A DNA stretch of 64,000 bases from Selaginella moellendorffii (taxonomy: Eukaryota; Streptophyta; Lycopodiopsida; Selaginellales; Selaginellaceae), in contig NW_003314272.1 in assembly GCF_000143415.4 (NCBI RefSeq), positions 964,951 to 1,028,950 on the forward strand. The letters run 5' to 3'. Position numbers and translations under genes: made by a program. Below the pieces are notes generated by a model, which did not search any database, was not told the origin of the DNA, and saw nothing but the letters and a program-made list of their open reading frames with translations. Positions within the stretch are counted from its first letter, which is position 1. Each line of letters starts with the position of its first letter. Shown in pieces: positions 14,490 through 24,118 of this stretch.

Positions 14490-15287
14490 ATGGATTCAGG
14501 GCAGGGAGGGAAGCTCAATAGATTCCTGCGCAGCTGTGGATTTGGCGGCGCCGCGAGGCAGCACCATTCGTCCCAGCCAGCGGCGGCTTCAGCGACAGCG
14601 GCAGCGAGCCCTTCGGCAAGAAATCCATTGGACGATTGCTTGGAATGCCCGGTTTGCTGGGAGAATTTCAATGGCGGCGACCACACGCCTTACGTTCTCT
14701 TCTGTGGCCACACCCTGTGCAAGACGTGCTTGATGGGCCTCCAGTGGGGGACAATCAAGCCACTCCAGCTCCAGCTCCCTCTCCTCGTCCCGTGCCCCTG
14801 GTGCCAGTTCCTCACGCTCCGCCTCTCCTGGAAGGGAGGCCGCCTCAAATTCCCGGCGAAGAACTTCTTCCTCCTCTCCATCGTCGAGGCCGCGAGGGGC
14901 AGCTCCTCGGCCGCTACCACCGAGTGCTCCAAGCCGGAGGATCACGTCCCGGCGAGCCGGAGGCTGGACAAGGGCGCCTGGAGGATGAGCGACGTGTGGC
15001 AGATCGGGCTTAACTTGCAGCAGCGCCGGGTCTGGCACGAGATCGTCCACGACGAGTGGAATGCCGACCAGGTGTTGAAGCTCATCCGGCTGATCGCCCA
15101 GGTGATCTCCAAGCTGCCACCGATGATCTTGCTGCTCTTCCTGGTGTTTTACGTCCTGCCCTTCAGCGCTCTCGTGCTGGTGCTCTACAGCTTGGTGACG
15201 CTGGTCTTCGCGGTGCCTTGCTACCTGGTGCTCTACTTCTCGTATCCGGGCATGCAGTGGCTGGCCCGAGAGATTGTTGCTGCTTGA
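14490..15287 (+). CDS. Membrane-anchored RING finger protein, probable E3 ubiquitin ligase
   Basis: Intronless, 265 aa. A low-complexity Ala/Ser-rich N terminus is followed at about residues 50-107 by a C3HC4-type RING: CLECPVCWENF, then CGHTLCKTC, then CPWC. The loop between the last two cysteine pairs is unusually long and proline/leucine-rich. Residues about 200-255 form two hydrophobic segments (ISKLPPMILLLFLVFYVLPF and a following Leu/Val-rich span), so the protein is probably a C-terminally anchored membrane ligase with the RING facing the cytosol. This layout is known in a plant RING/U-box family of undefined substrates. It diverges from NSF and converges with DapF (99 bp between stop codons). 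Confidence 0.85.
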   Translation: MDSGQGGKLNRFLRSCGFGGAARQHHSSQPAAASATAAASPSARNPLDDCLECPVCWENFNGGDHTPYVLFCGHTLCKTCLMGLQWGTIKPLQLQLPLLVPCPWCQFLTLRLSWKGGRLKFPAKNFFLLSIVEAARGSSSAATTECSKPEDHVPASRRLDKGAWRMSDVWQIGLNLQQRRVWHEIVHDEWNADQVLKLIRLIAQVISKLPPMILLLFLVFYVLPFSALVLVLYSLVTLVFAVPCYLVLYFSYPGMQWLAREIVAA

Positions 15288-15386
15288 CTCGTAGGAGGAT
15301 TTTTTAGTCGAGAGGTACGTATGGCTGTAAAAAAATTCTTACTGCTTTGAATGATGTCTGGAAAACGATTCCTTCGTACCGATTGT

Positions 15387-16915
15387 TTAATCCAGATAAG
15401 CGATTCCCGAGAACACTGGCTTCGCAGGCCCGGTCATATAGACGTGGTTGTTTGCTTCTTTCCACTCTATCTCCAGTGGACCACCCGGAAGATCGACAAC
15501 GCATCTCTAGGATACCTTGCGTGAGTGCCATGAAATGTGAGGTAGACAGTACGTACCCTTTGTGCTCGTCCTTCCAAGACTGCCGCTACTACGACAGCGC
15601 AAGCTCCAGTTCCACAGGCCAAGGTCGGACCTACAACATAGAGTATAATATCAGATTCAAAGCTATGGTACCATGTTCACGAATTTTACCTGCGCCTCTC
15701 TCCCACACTCTCATCCTGAGGTGAGTATCGGACAACACTTGGATAAACTCTGGATGTTTAAGGCCAATGATGTTACTTGCAATCGAATCGCTTCGTCAAC
15801 TTCAGGAAAGAAACGCTCACCAGTATTTGTTCTTGCAGGAAAAACCTCATGGTGCTCGAAAAGAGGTCCAATCTTCTCCAAGGGCAGCTTATTCACCTCG
15901 AGATCCTGGATAGAGATGGGAATAAGGAAATGAGAAGCATTCAAACATGTTTGATTACCCCTTTAGCATCTTGCTCCCCAAATGTCACACAGTGTGGATT
16001 ACCCATGCTCACGCAAGTGACGAGCCAGGTTTTTCCATCCACAACCAGCGGTTGCTTCACTACTGCGCCGTCGGCATTAACCGGAAGCTTTGTGGGAACC
16101 TCGGCACCTTTCAGCGTAGGAGGTCCCATATCCACTGCAACCTGTGGATTGAATCAGTCCCAGCGCATGGAAACTAGACTACATGAAAGCTAGAGTACCT
16201 GTCCATCAGGACGAAGCTCGGGAATAATTGTTCCAGCAAGAGTGTGTATCTTGTAGCTGTAAGGTAAGTTCTTGTAAGAACAAAGACGAAAGAAAACCAA
16301 AAGACGTGATCAAACCTTCGAGGTTCTAGAGTTCCTTCCAGCCGTGCCACGAAACGAGCCATGCAACGAATCCCATTTCCACACATCTAGAGAGAACCAA
16401 GAACACAAGACAATCGCTAAAAAGAGTCAACTCTCATTCACCTCTGGCTCACTGCCGTCGGAGTTGTAGATCCGCATGGAGTAGTCGCAGCCTTGGGTTC
16501 CCGGCATAGCAAAGATGACACCATCGCCTCCCACGCCAAAGTTTCGATCGCAGAGCTTGATCGCATCCTCCGGAGAAACTTTTGGAGCCGAGGAATCACG
16601 ATTGTCGACCTGGAAATCCCAATAAGAACACTCACAACACAACACACACCACGCATACCAGTATGAAATCGTTTCCCAGGCCGTGATACTTGACGAAATC
16701 GAGCGTTCGCTGCTGGAGCGACGAAGAAGAGCGCATCGATTCCAAATGCGATCGCTCCTGGACAACAGCGTGCGCCAGAGCCACGGCTTTCAATCTGGAT
16801 CCACGCTGCGACAAGAACACCCTAGATCCAGAGCTACATCTCCTTCCCAGCGGCGACAATCGCGAAAATCCCTGGCATTGCGCGGCACCAGCATTCTGAG
16901 CACAAGCCGCCGCCA
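15387..16915 (-). CDS. DAPF: Diaminopimelate epimerase, plastid
   Basis: Converts LL-diaminopimelate to meso-diaminopimelate in the plastid lysine pathway. Start at 16915 ([10 protein letters not shown]). The first 75-80 residues are Ser/Arg/Ala-rich with few acids, as in a transit peptide; the mature enzyme starts near [20 protein letters not shown]. Both catalytic cysteines are present: the first in [12 protein letters not shown] near 16380, the second in [11 protein letters not shown] near 15590-15610. [13 protein letters not shown] is the conserved middle motif and the C terminus reads [18 protein letters not shown]. Several short introns interrupt it. Length fits the plant family. It lies 122 bp downstream of RPS28 on the same strand. 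Confidence 0.95.
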
Positions 16916-17037
16916 TGGAGGAAGAGAATGACCTAGAACTAGAAAAATATTTTAAACACAAGACTCTTTCTATTAGAATTTCATCGATCGAGAAGGCTAC
17001 ATAGAAATCCCAATCCCAAAATTTCGCCAGGGTCTCT

Positions 17038-17357
17038 TCATCTCAGCCTTCTAGCTTCTCTTTCGGACTCGAGCAGCGTGAGGATGTCACCTACACAAGA
17101 AATTAGCCCCAAAGATCAATCTTCGATTCGATCGAGAGGATCGAGAGCTTACCTTCGCGGATCGGCCCCTTGACATTGCGCATGATGAGACGATTCTGGT
17201 CGTCCAGGAACTTCACCCGGACTTGGGTCACTTGCCCGCGAGATCCCGTCCTGCCGATCACCTTGGTCACAATTGCGAGCTTCACCGGCTGATCCTGTAA
17301 GAAACAAGCACGAAATCGTCAAATCCAGCTCTAGCTTTCCCTATCCTCACAGACCAT
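17038..17357 (-). CDS. RPS28: 40S ribosomal protein S28 (eS28)
   Basis: A small-subunit ribosomal protein near the mRNA exit channel. Coding exons read as the ATG alone (17357-17355), then 17294-17153, then 17090-17038, giving 65 aa, the usual family length. It reads [18 protein letters not shown], then [20 protein letters not shown], ending [15 protein letters not shown], all eS28 hallmarks. Intron 1 starts GTCTGTGAGG directly after the ATG and ends TTCTTACAG before GATCAG. The other reading (ATGGTCT then GTGAGG) would make TGA at the junction, so the ATG-only exon is preferred. Promoter shared with the divergent SKA2-like gene. Confidence 0.93.
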
Positions 17358-17502
17358 GGCGCGGCGCTTGCTAGTTCCCGGCGGCTCTCAAGAACCCTAA
17401 AACTCTTCAGCTAGGGTTTTAAAACTACCGTTCGATTGGAATGGCTTTTAACGGTGGAAAATGGCATATTCTCTCTTCTCTTCTTTCTAGCCCTAGATCG
17501 TT
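17358..17502. promoter_or_regulatory. Bidirectional promoter RPS28/SKA2-like with telo-box
   Basis: Only 145 bp separate the two start codons. The interval holds an AACCCTAAAA element near 17393-17402 and a CTAGGGTTTT element (reverse AAACCCTAG) near 17411-17420, facing each other. Telo-boxes of this kind are typical of plant ribosomal-protein and cell-cycle promoters, which fits one gene on each side. Co-regulation is an inference. Confidence 0.6.
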
Positions 17503-18145
17503 ATGGCGTTCTCCGCGGCCGCTGGACGAGGCGTCTGGGCGGAGAATGCTGTCGATACGCTCGCCGCGCACTTCGATCGAGCTCACAACTCGCTTCTGGT
17601 ATGATTTCCAGAGCTACATTTGGATTTCTCGCGAAGTGGCGCTTGATTACAGCTGATTCAATACAGATTGGACGAGGAGCTCAGCCGAATCTACGGGAAT
17701 GACGATGTAAGCCGCCGATCCCTTGCGCATTGATTCTCAAACCGTGGAAATTCCAGGTAAACCCGATGAAGATCCAAGCGCGCTTGAATAAGCTCCAGGA
17801 GGAGCTCCCTGTGTTGGAAGCCGAGTGTAAGAGGCTTCTAGCCGCCAAGCAGGTATGCTAGACATCTCTCAATCCCGCGATCACTGCCAAGCATCTCATG
17901 GAATTTCTCTTCACAGGAGTTTATAGAGCAAACGGTTGGCTCACTCCTTCACAACAAAGCCACACTGGAATCTTTGCAAGCCCGGGCTGGCACTGCCACA
18001 AACAACGAAGACGTCGACCAGCCGGACGAATCATCGGCCCAATCGCTCGAGAAGGTACTCAAACTTGCCGTGAAAGAAAAATCACTTACAAGTGCTCTTC
18101 TCATGATAGATTCTCAAAGAATGGAAAGAACTCAAACCCCTGTGA
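17503..18145 (+). CDS. SKA2-like spindle/kinetochore coiled-coil protein
   Basis: Five exons (17503-17598, 17653-17706, 17757-17852, 17917-18054, 18110-18145) give 139 aa with all junctions in frame. Using the AG at 17652 rather than 17666 avoids a stop in exon 2. The protein is mostly helical: AENAVDTLAAHFDRAHNSLL, YRLDEELSRIYGNDD, VNPMKIQARLNKLQEELPVL, EAECKRLLAAKQ, then a more acidic stretch and ILKEWKELKPL. The NPMK...LNKLQEELPxLEAEC signature and the length resemble plant SKA2 proteins, part of the microtubule-binding SKA complex at kinetochores. The assignment is from memory of the family pattern. Confidence 0.7.
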
Positions 18146-18317
18146 GCGGATCTACCAGGTAAGAACGATGAACTTCCAGTCAGCTAGCTCTAACTCTCAT
18201 TTTTTCGTGCCAGATCCTCGGAGATGAGATAAGAAGCTTTCGTTTAAGTTCGTAAAAGCTACCTGTGCTAACTCTTTCACAAGGAAATTACAATTCGACT
18301 CCACAACTCTATCTTAT

Positions 18318-21300
18318 CTATCTAGTCTTGAACCTCTTGGCCGGAGGAGCTTTGGGAGAAGCTCTCGTCTTACCAGTCATCTTAGCCTTCCTCCTCCTCC
18401 TCTCGTCCTCGCTATCCGACTCGTCTCCCTTCTCCTTGTCCTCCTTGGACGCCTTCGCCTCTAGCTCGTCCCAGCTCATGCCTTCTTCCTCGTCACTGTC
18501 CGCCTCCTCCTCCTCATCGTCCTCCGACTCCACCACCGACTCGTCGTCCGAGCCCTCGTCCTCGGACTCGGACGGCTCCTCCAGGTCGCTCGGCTCGTAC
18601 CCCTTGTCCGACTCCTCCGACTTCTCCGACTCCGAGTCGGACGCCTCCATGTTGAGAAACTCCCACCCGCCGTCGTCAATGAACTTCTTGGGGTCGTCCA
18701 GGATCGTCTTGAGAATAGGCCGCCAGTTGAGATTCATCCTACTCTCGTAGTACTTGATCGCCATGGAGTTGAGCCACTCCTTGATGTTGTCCAGGGACGT
18801 CGACGGGATGGCGTCGATGCGCAGCACGTCCGTCTTGAAGTCCTTGAAGATGATGGCCATGTCGAAGGCCTTTTGAGCGAAGCCAACTCTCTCCAGGTTG
18901 ACGAGCTCGATGTCCTCCACCGTCACCACCAGGAACGGGAACTCGATCAGCTCCACCAGGCACTTGACCGTCGGCACAATGAACGCCGATGTCTTGTTCG
19001 GCACCCCGTGGAAGCCGAGCTCCCGGAACGGGATATCAAACTCGAGGCCGAAGTTCCTGAGCGCCGGCTGCTCCCACAGGTCCGTCACCTTCTTCACGAA
19101 CACCTCAAACTCCTTGTTGAGCTTGTTCTTCCGCTCCCTCTCCGCCTGCTCCTCCTCAATCTCGTCCGGATCGAAGTGCGACCGCCTGCTACCACCGACG
19201 TTTTGTACGCCGTCCATCACCTCCACGAAGAACTGTACGTCCTTGGCCTTCTTGTTCCCGACCATGATGTGGTTGTGGAGGTGGAAGTGCAACAAGGTGA
19301 TCATCTCCTTCTCGGCCGGCTGGAAGAATGCGTGCCTGATATTCCTGTAGAGGATGTCCACCGTCTCCTCGGCCTTCATGGTGGAGTACCGGAGCCCGTT
19401 GACGTGAGCCTCGAGCGTCCCCCGCCTCCTCTTTCGACCGGCAAACGGTGGCCGTATCCACAGATCCGACAGCCGGATGGCCTTCCCCTTGGAGATCTGG
19501 AGCTTCTCCTGGGTGACGAGCGTCGCCCGCTCCGCCTTCTCGGACTCCCTCTGAGAGACTTGCCGCTTCAGCGTCTTCATCATCTGGACGATCTGCGTCG
19601 AGTGCTTGATGTCGCTCGTCCGGAAAGAGATCTCCTTGAGATATATCATGTGCGGGAACTTCTGGAAAGGGACGTCGTTCGTAGTGAACCCGGCTCCAGG
19701 GACGTTGAAGATGATCCGGATGATGGAGGAGTTGAGGTCCTGGTGATTGTTGATGGTCCTCACAGTCGCGATGTGGAAAGGAACCATGATACCGTAGATT
19801 GGAAGCAGCACGGCTTCGTTCTTCTGGTCGACCTGGATCATCAGCTCGCGGCTGAATGGAAGCTCGTCCACGTTTCGGTACGCAGTCATCTCCCCGGACG
19901 ACTTAACCATGTTGTTGCCTTCTCCATGGCCGAAGGCACCCGCCGCCAGCCTTCTCGCGGTCTCCTCGTTCTTCTTGAGCGCGAGCTCTGCCTGCATCTG
20001 CCGCCGCTGGTCCTCCTTGGTCATTTCCTGGTTGTCCGACCGGAGAGCCGTCTTCACGTAAACAGGCTCAGCACCATTCGAAGCCGGCTTCGACCTCGGC
20101 CTTTCCTCGGGCTCCTCATCACCGTCTTTGAACGAGTACGCAATGTCCTGGAAGGCTTTCGAGGACAGTGATGTCACCACGTCGGGCCCCTTGTCACGAA
20201 CAACGACGGTATCAGCGAGAAGAAGTCCGTAAGTCCGCGTCTTCGGATTGGAAGACTTGATCTCCAGATTTTGCAAGCCGATGTTTACGTTAAAAACCAT
20301 GCCGGCCTTGATCACCTTCTCGTTCCTGGGATTCAAGCTCAGCCCGGATTCCCTGTACTCGATCCCAATGCCTGCTCCAGCTGATCTCGTCAAGAACGAC
20401 GACAGCTCCGGTGCCTCACGCTCCAAAGTGGTAGCAGCAGCCTTGTACACCGCCGACATCAAGTTCCCAGGCCTCAGAGCGTTTATAGCCGCCTCTTGAG
20501 CTTTCAAAAGTGCCTTGTACGCTTTCTCCTGGCTGGTGTCCGCGTCAATGAGATACGTCCTGGCCACATTGGAGCAGTACATGTTGTAGCGACCCCCAAG
20601 AGCGCAGATGATCACCGCAGTCGCGTCGTAGTAAAGTGGATCCTCGTTGCTCTGCGCGCTCGCCTTGAGATCGAACACTCCACCACTCTGGAAGATTGGC
20701 GGGTAGCAGACGTCGGCACCCTCCGCCTTGAGCTTCATCTTCAGCTTCCCTGGAGGATCCAACATCACATTCTCCGTCTCTTCCATCAGCTCGGCGTGAG
20801 TCATGCGCTTCTCCTCGTCGATAACATGCTCCAGCTTCGGCACAACGAACGTCTTCATGGCCGTCGCGCTCAGGTACGCCGCCTTCTTCACGTTGTTGAT
20901 CTCGCTCTCGTCCTTGACGGCAAACATCTCGCACAAGCCGGCAGCAACGTCCACTTTCTCGAGCCGGGAGGACGAGAGGAGCTCGTCCCACTTCTCCATG
21001 AAACTCCCCTCCGTCTTCTCTTTCGCAAGAACCCCCAGGACCGGGGACCGAGACTGCGCCTTCACCGTGTCGAGGATCTCGAGCATCTGGGGGCCACCGT
21101 CTTCACTCCTGAGCTTCACGTGAAGAACCACGTCCACGCCGCACGACGTCCTGGCCGGCCGCTGGAGCTCCTCTAGGATCTTCACTTTCTTCTGGCTGCA
21201 CAAGAAGTGGAGAGCTCCCTGGACGAACACCATGAGGGTGTCTGGAAACTCGTATCCCAGCATCCAGATGTTCAATGCCGACGATTTGAGGTAGCGCAGC

Positions 21301-21488
21301 TCGGACGCCTCGGCCCTGGGCGGCGTGAAGACCGCCACCGCGTCGGCCCCGCCCCAAAGCTCGTTCTTTTCGTCCGCCCAGCATTTGTAGAAGATGTTGA
21401 GCCGCTTCACGAAATCGTCGATGTTGATGTCGTAGCCGCTGTCATTGGCCTTGCTCTTGGCATCGCCGCCATTTCTCGAGTCCGCCAT
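18318..21488 (-). CDS. SPT16: FACT histone chaperone subunit SPT16
   Basis: Intronless, about 1056 aa from the ATG at 21488 (MADSRNGG). SPT16 pairs with SSRP1 to loosen and rebuild nucleosomes during transcription and replication. Visible order: an N-terminal catalytically dead aminopeptidase-like lobe (residues about 20-440, with YLKSSALNIWMLGYEFPDT and YCSNVARTYLIDAD), a charged linker, then the dimerisation and middle PH-like domains (IIRIIFNVPGAGFT, KGKAIRLSDLWIRPPF, THNNL-like NHIMVGNKKAKDVQFFVEV), then a C-terminal tail of about 100 residues dominated by Asp/Glu/Ser and ending in a basic patch. Length and order are normal for the family. It converges with the SKA2-like gene (172 bp between stops). 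Confidence 0.96.
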   Translation of the reverse strand: MADSRNGGDAKSKANDSGYDINIDDFVKRLNIFYKCWADEKNELWGGADAVAVFTPPRAEASELRYLKSSALNIWMLGYEFPDTLMVFVQGALHFLCSQKKVKILEELQRPARTSCGVDVVLHVKLRSEDGGPQMLEILDTVKAQSRSPVLGVLAKEKTEGSFMEKWDELLSSSRLEKVDVAAGLCEMFAVKDESEINNVKKAAYLSATAMKTFVVPKLEHVIDEEKRMTHAELMEETENVMLDPPGKLKMKLKAEGADVCYPPIFQSGGVFDLKASAQSNEDPLYYDATAVIICALGGRYNMYCSNVARTYLIDADTSQEKAYKALLKAQEAAINALRPGNLMSAVYKAAATTLEREAPELSSFLTRSAGAGIGIEYRESGLSLNPRNEKVIKAGMVFNVNIGLQNLEIKSSNPKTRTYGLLLADTVVVRDKGPDVVTSLSSKAFQDIAYSFKDGDEEPEERPRSKPASNGAEPVYVKTALRSDNQEMTKEDQRRQMQAELALKKNEETARRLAAGAFGHGEGNNMVKSSGEMTAYRNVDELPFSRELMIQVDQKNEAVLLPIYGIMVPFHIATVRTINNHQDLNSSIIRIIFNVPGAGFTTNDVPFQKFPHMIYLKEISFRTSDIKHSTQIVQMMKTLKRQVSQRESEKAERATLVTQEKLQISKGKAIRLSDLWIRPPFAGRKRRRGTLEAHVNGLRYSTMKAEETVDILYRNIRHAFFQPAEKEMITLLHFHLHNHIMVGNKKAKDVQFFVEVMDGVQNVGGSRRSHFDPDEIEEEQAERERKNKLNKEFEVFVKKVTDLWEQPALRNFGLEFDIPFRELGFHGVPNKTSAFIVPTVKCLVELIEFPFLVVTVEDIELVNLERVGFAQKAFDMAIIFKDFKTDVLRIDAIPSTSLDNIKEWLNSMAIKYYESRMNLNWRPILKTILDDPKKFIDDGGWEFLNMEASDSESEKSEESDKGYEPSDLEEPSESEDEGSDDESVVESEDDEEEEADSDEEEGMSWDELEAKASKEDKEKGDESDSEDERRRRKAKMTGKTRASPKAPPAKRFKTR

Positions 21489-22581
21489 GGCCGCCGCCAA
21501 GAAACCCTGCGCTTGCCCTCTTCAGTTAGCTAGGGTAATACGCGAGTGCCGCGAGATCGGCCGCACGGCGCTGGGATAAGCCCGCAAAGAAGGCAAGGAT
21601 CGATCAGCACGGGGCCATTGCGAGCGCGGAACAAGGGAGCGATTACCTCAGCGCGCTCGCGGTCTCCCCATCGTCCCCTCTCGCTTCTCTTCGGCGCACC
21701 AACGAAAGAACCCTAAAGTTTTGGGGCATTTAAATCGCATTAAGTCCAGGGGCGGGAGCTCCGCAACGGACGGCCAGGATGAGGCCGCCCGTCCCTAGCA
21801 AAGAACTAGGGTTTTAAACGGCGCCGCTATCATCGAACGACAGGATCGATCTGTAAGTTCTTCGCTCCCGCCTGCGCTGTCTAGAATGTGATTCTCTCGG
21901 TTTTGCCACGGACGTGATGAATCGATTAGATGTGTCAAGCGGTTTCCTGGCCGCTAATGAGCTCAACTCTTTCGAGGCATATCCATTCACTCCTGATCCG
22001 TCTATCACTTGCATTTCCTTTTCTTGTTGCGAAGAATCGATTTGCTGTGTGTGCTCGATGTATCGAAATCGAAGGTAGAACTTTTCTGTGAATGTGATGA
22101 ATTGCGAAGAATCGATCTACTGTGTGTGCTCCATGTATCAAAGCTAGAACTTTTCTGTGGCGAAAGTGATGAATCGATTAGATGTGTCAAGCGGCCTATG
22201 GCTGTTGATGGACTTAAACCTTTGAGGCATATACATTCATTCCTGATCTGCCAGTAGAGAGTTATGTTTGTGATCGATCAATTGCTTCTTTCTCTTCATG
22301 CTCTAGTTCTTGCATCAATTCCTTTCAAGCTCTAAGGAGCATTCTTCTTTCTCTAGGAAAGATAGCGTTTTTTACAAACTTGGGCATAGTCTTTATTGAT
22401 TGTTCGTTACCATTTTTCTTGTACTTAGATAAATCGATCGAATGCTTTTTCTTTGTCTTCATGCTCTAGTTCTTCTTGCATGAATTCCTTACAAGCTCTT
22501 AGGAGCATTCTTTGTCTAGGAAAGATAGCGTTTTACAAGATACTCACCAGTGGTTTTCTTCTTCTTTTCCTAGTCTTATGA
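21489..22581. other. Promoter region of SPT16 and repeat-bearing leader of the transposase-derived gene
   Basis: An AGAACCCTAAAG element near 21708 and a CTAGGGTTTTAAA telo-box near 21807 sit upstream of SPT16. From about 21900 the DNA contains internal duplications: 21912-22000 matches 22168-22255 (GTGATGAATCGATTAGATGTGTCAAGCGG at the start of each), a roughly 70-bp unit with GCGAAGAATCGAT(T/C) occurs twice at 22030-22165, and 22297-22380 matches 22462-22542 (CATGCTCTAGTTCTT...AGGAAAGATAGCGTTTT). No coding sequence was found, apart from a short out-of-frame upstream ATG at 22578. Confidence 0.6.
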
Positions 22582-23916
22582 ATGCAAATGGATTTCCTAC
22601 AGTACCTCCTCTTTGCCTACTCGCAAGGCTTAACAGACGTTTCCGCTGATATGCTTCTCGGAGACATGGCTCTGGATACACCACTACCATCGATCTTCAT
22701 GGTGATGTCCGTGGCTCTCTTCGCAGCAGCGTCCACGCCTCAGGTCAGCAGAGAGTGTTGGAAGCTACGACGAGACGGCTTAATGTGGCAGGAAATGAAA
22801 AGCTTGGCCGCGTCCAGCGACCACGTAACCAGGGACAGAGAGTGGCTCAAGTTCTACCGCATGAGATTCTCGTCGTTCCAGTACCTCCTAGCGGAGCTCC
22901 GGCCCTTCATCGAGAATCCGAGCAGCGACTTTGTCAGGGAACCGGTTGACACAGAGAAAGCAGTAGCCATGGTCATTCATCGACTTGCCTGTGGCACCTC
23001 ACCGAGAGCTCTCGCGGAGATGTACGATACCGGCGCCTCGACCGTCACAAAGTATACCAAGCTCATCACCAGCATTCTTGCGAGCAGCTCCCAGCTCTAC
23101 TCCAAGTACGTGGTCATCCCCTCGGGAAACGCTCTCACAAAGGTGATAAGGAAGTTTGCATCGCTCTCGGGCACTCCCAACGTCTGTGGAGCAATAGGTG
23201 GATCTCACATCAAGCTCTACAACAAGCCAAAGCCAGCATATACTCCTGCCGACTATCTATCCAGCTATGGCTTCTACAGCGTCCTGCTCCAGGGCGTCTG
23301 CGACAGCGACAAGATTTTCTGGGACGTGTGCTGCAACGCTCCGGGTGGACTAGACGATGTAACGCATCTCAGAGCTAGTAGCCTCTGGAGGAGGCTGATC
23401 AACCGGGAGGTGCTGGCCCAGCCGACAATGAACTTACAGGGTCGCCCGCTGCAACCATTTATCGTGGCGGACAGGCCATACCCGCTGATGCCGTTTCTTG
23501 TGACGCCCTTCCACTACGACCGAGACGACACCGTAAGCGAGAATGTGTTCGACATGCAGCTTTTGAAAGCCAGGGAGTGCATCGCCAACGCTTTCGGCCT
23601 CCTCAAGGCTCGGTGGAAGATATTGAGAAACATGAACACGGACCTGAGATACGTAGCGCAGGCGGTCATGGCTTGCTGTGTCCTGCACAACTTCTGCCAA
23701 CTCGCTGGGGAGCCGGAGCCCGAGACACAGGCTGACGACTATCCAAACAATAAGATGGCAGCTCCTCCACTTACGAACGAGCACGAGGTCGGGTTGCAAA
23801 ACGAGGCAGTCGAGTACAGGCGAGCGCTCTTTCTCGACTGGCTCCGGAGGCAGCACGAAGAGGCGGAGCTGGAGAAGAGGAGAGCAAGTCAGATGGCGCG
23901 TCCCGGTTTTTCATAA
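22582..23916 (+). CDS. Domesticated PIF/Harbinger-type transposase, ALP1/HARBI1-like
   Basis: Intronless, 444 aa. The C-terminal two thirds is a DDE_Tnp_4 nuclease fold of the HARBI1/PIF type: PNVCGAIGGSHIKL (about residue 210), IVADRPYPLMPFLVTPF (about 295) and RECIANAFGLLKARWKIL (about 335), then VLHNFC. In active enzymes the three acids sit in G-AID-G, the D of GDSGYP, and E-x-AFG-LK. Here the first is Gly and the third Ala; only the middle Asp remains. The frame is intact and well kept, so the gene looks selected for a non-nuclease role. Plant ALP1 and ALP2, which associate with PRC2, are precedents of this kind. The N terminus (LRRDGLMWQEM, then a helix-rich region with STVTKYTKLI) could bind DNA or partners. 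Confidence 0.85.
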   Translation: MQMDFLQYLLFAYSQGLTDVSADMLLGDMALDTPLPSIFMVMSVALFAAASTPQVSRECWKLRRDGLMWQEMKSLAASSDHVTRDREWLKFYRMRFSSFQYLLAELRPFIENPSSDFVREPVDTEKAVAMVIHRLACGTSPRALAEMYDTGASTVTKYTKLITSILASSSQLYSKYVVIPSGNALTKVIRKFASLSGTPNVCGAIGGSHIKLYNKPKPAYTPADYLSSYGFYSVLLQGVCDSDKIFWDVCCNAPGGLDDVTHLRASSLWRRLINREVLAQPTMNLQGRPLQPFIVADRPYPLMPFLVTPFHYDRDDTVSENVFDMQLLKARECIANAFGLLKARWKILRNMNTDLRYVAQAVMACCVLHNFCQLAGEPEPETQADDYPNNKMAAPPLTNEHEVGLQNEAVEYRRALFLDWLRRQHEEAELEKRRASQMARPGFS

Positions 23917-24118
23917 CAGCTCTTCTACGCGTGACTTGCCTCTTGACTAGCTTCGTAAGTCCTGGTCATGGCGATAGCGGCGATAGACAGCCACTCTGGT
24001 AAGCTAAATAACATTGTTTTCTCCTGCAGCTAACAATTGCTTTTTATTTTTTATTTTTTGTTACAGCTAAAGGTCATCACGCAGAGTCTAGAGACTCTCG
24101 AGGTCGTTTTGCTCGATC

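Noticed and set aside
18873-20171. 432-codon plus frame opposite SPT16
   Set aside because: Caused by GC-rich codon bias on the opposite strand. The minus strand encodes complete SPT16 here.
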